15,477 nucleotides of DNA from Streptomyces regalis. Its GTDB lineage: Bacteria > Actinomycetota > Actinomycetes > Streptomycetales > Streptomycetaceae. How positions within the stretch are numbered: position 1 is the first letter of the stretch; each line of letters begins with the position of its first letter. Shown here in pieces: positions 6,386 through 11,282 of this stretch. The translations under genes and the position numbers were made by a program. The notes under the pieces are model-generated. The model was not told the DNA's origin and ran no database searches. It was given only the letters and a program-made list of their open reading frames with translations. Where the stretch lies: contig NZ_LLZG01000071.1 of the NCBI RefSeq assembly GCF_001509475.1, positions 1 to 15,477 of the forward strand. Reading direction: 5' to 3'.

Positions 6386-7527
6386 GCACTCTCCTTCACG
6401 GTTACGGCAGTTGTCCCGGAAGTCGTCCCGGCGGTCGTGTCCGCCGCCGTGTCGGCCACGGGGATGCCGAAGTTCGGGGTGCCGTCGGGGTTCCAGCCGA
6501 GCTTCTGGATGCGGGTGTGGCGGTTGGGGTCGTTCAGCGGGTCGCCGACGATCTCCTTGTACTGGCGGGCGTGGTAGACGAGGACGTCGGTGCGGCCGTC
6601 CTCGGCGACGGTGAAGCAGTTGTGGCCGGGGCCGTACTGCTGGGTGGTGTCGTTGCTGGTGAAGACCGGGGTGGGGGACTTGGACCAGCTGGCCGGGTCC
6701 ATGAGCTCGCTGTCGGCGTCGGCGGTGAGCATGCCGACGCAGTAGTGGTGGTCGGTGGCGGAGGCCGAGTAGGTGAGGAAGATGCGGCCGTTGCGCTTGA
6801 GGACGTAGGCGCCTTCGTTCACCTTGTAGCCGATGCACTCCCAGTCGTACTCCGGTGTGGACAGCCGTACTTGAGGCCCCGTCAGGGTCCACGGGTTCGC
6901 CATCTCGGAGAGGAACAGACCGGTGTTGTTGTCCATCCCGGGCTCGTGCTGCGCCCAGCACAGGTAGCGGGTGCCGCGGTGGGTGAAGGTGGTGGCGTCC
7001 AGGGAGAAGGTCTCCCAGGCCGTCTTGACCTGCCCCTTCTCCACCCAGGTGCCCTTGAAGGGGTTGGGGTGGGAGTTCTCCAGGACCCAGATGCGGATCT
7101 TCCACACGTCCTCGGCGGGCGCGGAGGCGAAGTAGATGTACCACTTGCCGCCGATGCGATGCAGCTCCGGCGCCCAGATGTGCGCGCCCATGTCACCGGT
7201 GGCGTGGGCCCGCCAGATGACCGACTCGGCTGCCGTGGACAGGCCGTTCAGGGTGCGCGAGCGGCGCAGGATGATGCGGTCGTACTCGGGGGCGGTGGCC
7301 GTGAAGTAGTAGAAGCCGTCGGTGTGCCGGTGGATGTGCGGGTCGGCGCGCTGCTGGACGAGGGGGTTCACGTAGGGGGCTGCCTTCGGGGGTGCGGCCT
7401 GGGCGACGCCGGGGAGGGCAGAGGCGGCGGTCAGGGCGCCGGCGGCTGCGGCGCTCTTCAGGAGCAGTCTGCGGCTGGGGGATTGGGGGATGTGGGGGGC
7501 TTGGGGCAGATCGTGATCTCGGCTCAT
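6382..7527 (-). CDS. Exo-alpha-1,5-L-arabinofuranosidase (GH43), Tat-exported
   Basis: This 381-aa protein should strip arabinofuranose from arabinan or arabino-oligosaccharide side chains of pectin. SRRLLLKSAAAAGA (18-31) is a twin-arginine signal, cut near AQA-A (44). The five-bladed propeller carries the GH43 triad: base Asp62 in RADPHIH, pKa-modulating Asp177 in SLDATTF, and acid Glu238 in YKVNEGAYVLKR. The sequence resembles the GH43_26 exo-enzymes of Streptomyces. After the propeller (about 357) there is a Thr/Ala-rich tail (DTAADTTAGTTSGTTAV), perhaps a leftover linker. GAGAGG lies 8 nt before the ATG. It is the first gene of a two-gene operon and its stop overlaps the galactanase GTG start, so the two side-chain enzymes should be made together. 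Confidence 0.9.
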   Translation of the reverse strand: MSRDHDLPQAPHIPQSPSRRLLLKSAAAAGALTAASALPGVAQAAPPKAAPYVNPLVQQRADPHIHRHTDGFYYFTATAPEYDRIILRRSRTLNGLSTAAESVIWRAHATGDMGAHIWAPELHRIGGKWYIYFASAPAEDVWKIRIWVLENSHPNPFKGTWVEKGQVKTAWETFSLDATTFTHRGTRYLCWAQHEPGMDNNTGLFLSEMANPWTLTGPQVRLSTPEYDWECIGYKVNEGAYVLKRNGRIFLTYSASATDHHYCVGMLTADADSELMDPASWSKSPTPVFTSNDTTQQYGPGHNCFTVAEDGRTDVLVYHARQYKEIVGDPLNDPNRHTRIQKLGWNPDGTPNFGIPVADTAADTTAGTTSGTTAVTVKESA

Positions 7528-7560
7528 GCGGACTGCCTCTCAGGGGGACCCGTTCAAGAT

Positions 7561-7596
7561 TGTTCGGGATAACGAACAGCATCTGTGATTACGAAC
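7561..7596. promoter_or_regulatory. Operator-like dyad and direct repeat upstream of the GH43 operon
   Basis: TGTTCG (7561-7566) and CGAACA (7573-7578) form a perfect 6-6-6 inverted repeat, 34 bp before the arabinofuranosidase start. The words GATAACGAAC (7568-7577) and GATTACGAAC (7587-7596) form a direct repeat with a 19-bp offset, about two helical turns. Three half-sites in this spacing suggest cooperative binding by a substrate-responsive regulator overlapping the promoter. These half-sites were not found between the CE12 and PL4 genes. Confidence 0.55.
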
Positions 7597-7700
7597 GGCT
7601 GAAAGGTAAGGGCGTGCTACCAGGAGGTCAACGGGTCCGGCGAGACAAACAGCGTATGGCTCGACACCAAACCGGGCTGAGCCGTCAGGGTCGGTGATTG

Positions 7701-7722
7701 CGCCACGGGCTGGACGGTGGCG
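7701..7722. other. Weak hairpin in an otherwise empty 270-bp gap
   Basis: CGCCAC (7701-7706) and GTGGCG (7717-7722) form a 6-bp stem with a 10-nt loop. It lies downstream of the minus-strand 54-aa gene and could end that transcript. I see no credible gene in 7528-7797; the remainder is promoter and spacer for the GH43 operon. Confidence 0.3.
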
Positions 7723-7797
7723 TGGTCGCGCTGAGCGGCCCACCCTCCCACCACTGGCGCGATCGGCACGCGGGCTAGTGACGGGGGCTGAGGGCGT

Positions 7798-7962
7798 CTA
7801 CCGCCGAGGGCGGTCGGGCACCGAGACGGTCTGGGTCGGCGGTCTCTTGCACAGCTCCTTGTGCAGGTAGACCGTCGCGCTGGCGCCCGTTGGGGAGTGG
7901 TTGACGTAGGCCTCGTACTCGCCATCTTGCATTGGCTTGTCACATCGTCCGCAGAGCTTCAC
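7798..7962 (-). CDS. Small zinc-knuckle protein (54 aa)
   Basis: This is a short cytoplasmic protein of unknown function. Cys4-x2-Cys7 (KLCGRCDKP) and His34-x3-Cys38 (LHKELC) give a likely CCHC zinc site, followed by a Pro/Arg-rich tail. It resembles small proteins common in Streptomyces accessory regions. I place the start at the GTG at 7962 because GAGAGG lies 6 nt upstream. In-frame starts at 7980 (ATG) and 7998 (GTG) would add residues but lack a clear ribosome site. It is the last gene of the minus-strand small-protein set, about 60 bp after the CDYCG fragment. Confidence 0.65.
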   Translation of the reverse strand: MKLCGRCDKPMQDGEYEAYVNHSPTGASATVYLHKELCKRPPTQTVSVPDRPRR

Positions 7963-8023
7963 TCGTCGCCTCTCGCGCATGTCCGGCCCGTCCGCCACGA
8001 GGGAAGCAGACGAGCGGGGCCGG

Positions 8024-8191
8024 TCAGGGGATCATCAGGTCGGGCGTCCAGTTGGGGATTCCGCAGTAGTCGCAGGCGGTGGGCTTGCCACCTCCGACCG
8101 GGCTTCCGTTCCCAGCCGGAGGGGCGTCTGTGGGTCCGGCCCTGACCCTGCGGTCGCCGTGGGGCCCCCTTACGCCGAGGCGGGCGGCTGC
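8024..8191 (-). pseudogene. Start-less coding-like frame ending in a CDYCG zinc-knuckle peptide
   Basis: Minus-strand codons read ...GNGSPVGGGKPTACDYCG then IPNWTPDLMIP and a stop at 8024-8026. Third positions are strongly G/C, and the CxxC motif and end look like real protein. The frame has no ATG, GTG, TTG or CTG start before its upstream stop (8192-8194), and its 5' part overlaps the end of the 87-aa gene in another frame. Either it was once the C-terminal extension of that gene, separated by a frameshift, or it is the remnant of a separate small gene. A sequencing error near 8170-8190 is also possible. Confidence 0.4.
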
Positions 8192-8433
8192 TCAGTGGCG
8201 GGGCCGCGATGTGCCTGCCGCCATTCCTCGTAAAGCCGGTCTCCGGTCTCACACGGGAGGTTGGCGTTCTCGCCGACCTCGTTCACGGTCATGCAGGTCG
8301 GGCAGGACGTTGAGTGCTCCGCCAGACACCGGAACGCTGCCTGCGTGGGCGTCTCATCGGAGGCGACGACGAGTTGCTGATGCGCGGAGCCCGAAGTCTG
8401 GTCCCGCCACTGCCATCCGGCTCGGGGCGTCAT
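8170..8433 (-). CDS. Small CPTC-motif protein (87 aa), function unknown
   Basis: This cytoplasmic protein has a conserved-looking centre, AAFRCLAEHSTSCPTCMTV, then ENANLPCETGDRLYEEW. The cysteines (36, 44, 47, 61) could bind one metal ion, and the YEEW region is probably a helix. It matches a recurring Streptomyces family of short hypothetical proteins with a CPTC core, but I know of no function. The start at ATG 8433 is preceded by GGGAG 9 nt upstream, placed within the end of the DUF6415 gene, whose stop is only 5 nt away. The two are therefore one transcript and probably coupled. An upstream in-frame start at 8472 would overlap the DUF6415 gene and is less likely. Confidence 0.7.
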   Translation of the reverse strand: MTPRAGWQWRDQTSGSAHQQLVVASDETPTQAAFRCLAEHSTSCPTCMTVNEVGENANLPCETGDRLYEEWRQAHRGPATEQPPASA

Positions 8434-8438
8434 ACCGG

Positions 8439-8795
8439 TCAGCTCCCGTTCAGGTTCTGGTAGTGGTCGCACAGGGCGTTGGCGGAGCGGGCGAGTTTCT
8501 GCGCCACGGCCACGCGGGCGGGCAGCGTGCTGCCATCTCCGATGCGGAGCTTCCTGCGCGCCTCACTTACACACGCGAGGGCGCAATACCGCGGGACGCT
8601 GTCCCTCGGCTGCCGTCCGGCCGCCGCCTCGACCTCGGGGACAAGCAACTCGATGTGGCCGCGCAAGGTCAATGCGAGTGTGTCCAACTGGCCCGTGGGG
8701 GGCGCTTCGGTGAGGGTACGGCGCACGGTGGCGCGCATCGTCTCGATGTCCACCGGATCTGTGTTGCTGCCCGTCTCGTCGCGGGTGGCGTTCAC
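8439..8795 (-). CDS. DUF6415 family protein (118 aa)
   Basis: The segments LTLRGHIELLVPEVEAAA (42-59), VPRYCALACVSEARRKL (67-83) and AQKLARSANALCDHYQ (98-113) match my memory of DUF6415, a Streptomyces family sometimes labelled 'natural product biosynthesis protein' without a proven role. It should be all-helical and cytoplasmic. The GTG start at 8795 is supported by a GTGA overlap with the TGA of the upstream 64-aa gene (8792-8794), pointing to translational coupling; a longer in-frame version to 8837 would overlap that gene. The 87-aa gene follows 5 nt downstream. Its location beside an XRE regulator is a layout I recall from other Streptomyces genomes. Confidence 0.78.
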   Translation of the reverse strand: MNATRDETGSNTDPVDIETMRATVRRTLTEAPPTGQLDTLALTLRGHIELLVPEVEAAAGRQPRDSVPRYCALACVSEARRKLRIGDGSTLPARVAVAQKLARSANALCDHYQNLNGS

Positions 8796-8986
8796 CGGGT
8801 CACCGCCCGTCCGGCCCGGCAGCGGGGGCACGCGCACGGCGGGTTCACGGACATCGCGCGCAACGGCTCGAAGCCGTGCAGGATGCTGACCGTGCCGCGC
8901 TCGGCGGTGACCGATCCGTAGCGGTCCACGGAGTACATACGGATGGTCATCTTGACCCCGGGCTTTGCCAGGGCTGTAGTTTTCAT
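8792..8986 (-). CDS. Small Cys-motif protein (64 aa), first of the small-protein operon
   Basis: This short protein reads MYSVDRYGSVTAERGTV in its middle, likely two beta strands, and ends with NPPCACPRCRAGR, where Cys51, Cys53 and Cys56 may bind metal. I recognise the pattern as a recurrent Streptomyces hypothetical family but cannot give a function. The ATG at 8986 has GAGGAG 10 nt upstream; a longer frame to 9016 would run into the preceding hairpin (9017-9046). Its stop overlaps the DUF6415 start as GTGA. Upstream lie repeat sequences (9056-9101) that could be regulator sites. Confidence 0.7.
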   Translation of the reverse strand: MKTTALAKPGVKMTIRMYSVDRYGSVTAERGTVSILHGFEPLRAMSVNPPCACPRCRAGRAVTR

Positions 8987-9016
8987 GGTGTCGGCGCTCC
9001 TCGGCAGCGTTGGCAC

Positions 9017-9046
9017 CCCCGGCGAGGTCTAGCCACCTCGTCGGGG
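9017..9046 (-). terminator. Hairpin downstream of the XRE regulator
   Basis: CCCCGGCGAGGT (9017-9028) pairs with ACCTCGTCGGGG (9035-9046), 11 of 12 positions, around a CTAGCC loop. It lies 62 bp after the end of the regulator gene and just before the ribosome site of the 64-aa gene, so it may end the regulator transcript or act as a leader hairpin for the operon. No T-tract follows. Confidence 0.5.
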
Positions 9047-9055
9047 ACTGACGCT

Positions 9056-9101
9056 CCGACCGTAGGACCGCCTACACAGCACCGCCGACCGTAATCCGGT
9101 C
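9056..9101. promoter_or_regulatory. Repeats upstream of the small-protein operon
   Basis: The 9-mer CCGACCGTA occurs at 9056-9064 and 9085-9093. Each copy leads into a dyad: GTAGG-ACCG-CCTAC (9062-9075) and GACCG-TAATC-CGGTC (9087-9101). They lie in the only gap upstream of the 64-aa/DUF6415 genes, immediately after the XRE gene, so they are candidate binding sites for that regulator or part of the operon promoter. I see no clear -35/-10 pair. Confidence 0.4.
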
Positions 9102-9108
9102 GCTACGC

Positions 9109-10359
9109 TCAGGCAGCGAGCATGCCGACCCTCATCGCCAGGTCAGCGGCACGGCGCCGACGGGCGGCCTGCGTCGACTCCACTTCCTCCAACAGGATCA
9201 CCCTGGCGTAGCCGTTGTACCGGATCGTTTCCGGTGCGGCCTCGAACGCCTTCTCCAGCGACGCCACCGCTGTGTCCGGCTGGTTGTCCAGCTGATAGCC
9301 GCGGGCTTCCTCGATGCGATGCCGGGCGCGGCGCGGGCGGGACTTGATGACGTTCTGGTCCGCCCTCGCGGCCTGCCGTACGGACTCGCCGCCCTGGTGA
9401 AGCTCCACAGCCACTGTGACCGCGTGGGCACCCATGATGGCCCGCGAGAACGACGTGACCGGGTGGTAGTAGTCGGTGCGCAGCCGCTCCGCCATCTTCC
9501 GCGCCTTGTCCCAGTGCCGCCACGCTGTGCCGGTCTCCCGTCGGCGGGCCGCGGTGTAGCCGAGCTCGAACTCCAGGGCACCGGCGATGGCGAGCACGTC
9601 ATCGCCGGCATCGGACAGCAGGGGGGCCAGGAACCGGACCGCCTCCAGGTTCACGGCGTCGGCCGCGTCGAAGTGCCGCAGCCCGCTGTCACGGTGGGCT
9701 TGGGCCAGCAGCCATGAGGCGACTCCGATCGCGTGCGGGTCTTCACTCTCCTGGGCAGCGATCATGCCGCGCTCAGCAACCCGCCACAGCAGGGAACTGT
9801 CCGGCTGGTACGCGATGAAGAACTGGCTGAGGCTGTAGGCCTCGGCGAGCAGCGCCTGTGCCCGGCGGCGTTCGGCAGCGGAGTCGGCGTGCCTGACGAG
9901 GGCCTGCGCGTCGCGGATCAGGTCGGGCAGCAGCTTGCCGATCGCCTCGCGGTGGTTCTTCGCCGCGTGGCGCGCCTTCCACGCGGCGTGCATCCGGGCC
10001 TCAAGATGCGCCACCGGGGGCGGCTCGACGCTGGCCGTGAGCGGGTAACCGTCGATGGCGGCCTTGACGGCAGCCAGGCGCGGATGGCCGGGACCGATGA
10101 AGAGGTCGACATGTGCCTCGGGTCGGCCGGTCAGGTCTGCCAGGTCGCGAACCCGCAATGCCTCAGCGATCCGTAGCACCTTTTCGAGGTCGGGCGCCTT
10201 CTGCTGCCCGTTCTCGATCTTTCGAAGGGTGTGCGGCGAGACACCGACGAGATCGGCCAGTTGAGCTTGGGTCATTCCGCGGCGCTCGCGGAGGATCTGT
10301 ACCCGTTGGCCGAACTTCAGCGGATCAGCGTACGGGTCTGGGGTAGCGTCTTCGGACAT
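9109..10359 (-). CDS. XRE-family transcriptional regulator with TPR-like C-terminus
   Basis: This 416-aa protein has an N-terminal HTH_3 domain (about 17-72): FGQRVQILRERRGMTQAQLA, the recognition region VSPHTLRKIENG, then DLEKVLRIAEAL. The remaining 300 or so residues are helical and Ala/Arg-rich, with TPR-like pairs such as AQALLAEAYSLSQFFIAY and TAVASLEKAFEAAPETIRYN. This layout is common in Streptomyces regulators that sense a small molecule or partner through the C-terminal solenoid. AGGAGGG (10371-10377) supports a start at GTG 10362 or the adjacent ATG 10359; I use ATG. It is divergent from the broken NUDIX gene and upstream of the small-protein genes on the same strand, so it probably regulates one or both. 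Confidence 0.85.
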   Translation of the reverse strand: MSEDATPDPYADPLKFGQRVQILRERRGMTQAQLADLVGVSPHTLRKIENGQQKAPDLEKVLRIAEALRVRDLADLTGRPEAHVDLFIGPGHPRLAAVKAAIDGYPLTASVEPPPVAHLEARMHAAWKARHAAKNHREAIGKLLPDLIRDAQALVRHADSAAERRRAQALLAEAYSLSQFFIAYQPDSSLLWRVAERGMIAAQESEDPHAIGVASWLLAQAHRDSGLRHFDAADAVNLEAVRFLAPLLSDAGDDVLAIAGALEFELGYTAARRRETGTAWRHWDKARKMAERLRTDYYHPVTSFSRAIMGAHAVTVAVELHQGGESVRQAARADQNVIKSRPRRARHRIEEARGYQLDNQPDTAVASLEKAFEAAPETIRYNGYARVILLEEVESTQAARRRRAADLAMRVGMLAA

Positions 10360-10463
10360 CACGGCCTTGCCCCTCCTAGCAGCTTCGTCACTGTCAGAGT
10401 AGGGGGCAGGGCCGGTTTCGTGTGATACTCCGGCCAAGCCTGCGCCCCCAACCCCGGGTCACT

Positions 10464-10486
10464 GACGACGTCGTCGATCGGATCGA
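10464..10486. promoter_or_regulatory. Adjacent palindromes in the divergent intergenic region
   Basis: GACGACGTCGTC (10464-10475) is a perfect 12-bp palindrome. It overlaps the dyad TCGATC-G-GATCGA (10474-10486). They lie between the divergent XRE regulator and the NUDIX remnant, a usual place for an autoregulatory operator. Short GC-rich palindromes occur often by chance in this genome type, so this is only suggestive. Confidence 0.4.
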
Positions 10487-10558
10487 TGACACACTGCGCA
10501 CTCCCTTGTAGGCGCCGCGGCGTGCTGGATGGGCGGGTACCCGACGAGAGGCTTGAGC

Positions 10559-10960
10559 GTGTCTGTGTGGCGGAACCTGGGCGAGCGCACTGTGTACGAG
10601 AACCCGTGAGTCAAGGTCGCGATGGCCGACGTGGAGCTGCTCGACGGCCGACACCTTGACCACACTGTCATTCGGCTGGGTCCGGTGGCGGTCGCCACGG
10701 TCGTGAACGAGGCGAACGAGGTCCTGCTGCTGTGGCGGCATCGGTTCATTACAGACGCGTGGGGCTGGGAGCTACCCTCCGGCGGTACGGGCGAGGGCGA
10801 GACGCTCGTCAGCGTCGAGCTGGTCTCCGGCGAGGTCACGATCACGATGCCCTCCGACATCGCCCTGTACGTGAAGGTCTTCAACGAAATGCCCAGCATG
10901 GCCGTGTATGGCGCCGAGGCTCGCACCCTGATTGCGCAGGCAATCAGGGCCCTGCGCTGA
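10559..10960 (+). pseudogene. Chimeric broken gene: NUDIX hydrolase N-terminus fused to a DUF5753-like C-terminal tail
   Basis: From GTG 10559 (GAGAGG 7 nt upstream) the frame reads SVWRNLGERTVYENP, then TGA at 10607-10609, then VKVAMADVELLDGRHLDH, VATVVNEANEVLLLWRHRF and WGWELPSGGTGEGE. This matches my memory of Streptomyces NUDIX hydrolases, where Trp follows ENP, so TGG has probably become TGA. The Nudix box (Gx5Ex7REuxEExGu) stops after its first residues. From about 10800 the frame continues as VELVSGEVTITMPSDIALYV...AVYGAEARTLIAQAIRAL, which resembles the C-terminus of DUF5753/Scr1-type HTH regulators. With no REUxEE it cannot be an active NUDIX enzyme. A 112-aa product could still start at ATG 10622. 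Both the nonsense codon and the fusion indicate decay after a deletion. Confidence 0.75.
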
Positions 10961-10978
10961 CCCCGGGTACGACGAAAC

Positions 10979-11014
10979 GCCCCCTGCAGCCCGCGTTGGG
11001 GCCGTGCAGGGGGC
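10979..11014. terminator. Bidirectional terminator-like hairpin
   Basis: GCCCCCTGCA (10979-10988) and TGCAGGGGGC (11005-11014) pair perfectly over 10 bp around a 16-nt loop. It lies between the ends of two convergent genes, 18 nt after the chimeric gene and 10 nt before the stop end of the 51-aa gene. A modestly T-rich stretch (ATCGTTGTGTT) follows on the plus strand, so it can serve both directions. Confidence 0.75.
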
Positions 11015-11024
11015 ATCGTTGTGT

Positions 11025-11180
11025 TCAGCCGATGATGTGGAGCAGGAACCAGGCCGCGAACGCGGTCGACGCGGCGGCGAACACCGTGCGTCCGGCGGGG
11101 GTGTTGACGCGGAACCAGGGGCGCGTGCGCTCCGACAGCGTGTCGCCGGGGCGGCCGTTCCGGATCGCACACACCTTCAC
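11025..11180 (-). CDS. Small single-span membrane protein (51 aa)
   Basis: Minus-strand codons from GTG 11180 give MKVCAIRNGRPGDTLSERT, then RPWFRVNTPAGRTVF, and a hydrophobic end AAASTAFAAWFLLHIIG that is long enough for one membrane helix (about 32-51). The N-terminal half is basic, so the tail should insert with the N-terminus inside. Third codon positions are nearly all G/C, supporting real coding. The ribosome site is weak (GGTGGG), and GTG 11174 is an alternative start. Function is unknown. It is the first gene after the RHS toxin on the same strand, so an immunity role is conceivable, but length and composition argue for an unrelated Streptomyces small protein. Confidence 0.6.
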   Translation of the reverse strand: MKVCAIRNGRPGDTLSERTRPWFRVNTPAGRTVFAAASTAFAAWFLLHIIG

Positions 11181-11224
11181 CGCAGTACCCACCGGGTCGC
11201 GAGCCCAATCGGGCCGACGATGCC

Positions 11225-11255
11225 CCTGGGCCCTGACGCGAGGCCAGGGCCCAGG
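11225..11255 (-). terminator. Hairpin downstream of the RHS gene
   Basis: CCTGGGCCCTG (11225-11235) pairs perfectly with CAGGGCCCAGG (11245-11255) over 11 bp with a 9-nt loop. It starts 28 nt past the RHS stop codon in the direction of transcription and has no T-tract. It most likely ends the RHS transcript, which would leave the next gene (51 aa) outside the RHS transcription unit. Confidence 0.65.
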
Positions 11256-11282
11256 AGGTTCATGCCTGCGGCGTGATGATGT

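Noticed and set aside
4967..7144. A 725-codon minus-strand frame joining part of the arabinofuranosidase region to the galactanase.
   Set aside because: Its first 250 or so codons are an out-of-frame reading of the arabinofuranosidase gene (Pro/Arg/His-rich). The true galactanase begins at 6385 with a ribosome site and signal peptide.
7617..7943. A 108-codon minus-strand frame over the gap upstream of the GH43 operon.
   Set aside because: No ribosome site, biased composition, and it overlaps the better-supported 54-aa zinc-knuckle gene in a different frame.
10622..10960. The 112-aa frame as a normal intact NUDIX hydrolase gene.
   Set aside because: It lacks the REUxEE catalytic part of the Nudix box, and homologous sequence continues upstream through a stop codon to 10559.
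11181..11282. GC-rich stems near the RHS end that could suggest a tRNA or an integrase attachment site.
   Set aside because: No cloverleaf with anticodon or T-loop and no matching direct repeat was seen; the 11-bp stem is best explained as a terminator.
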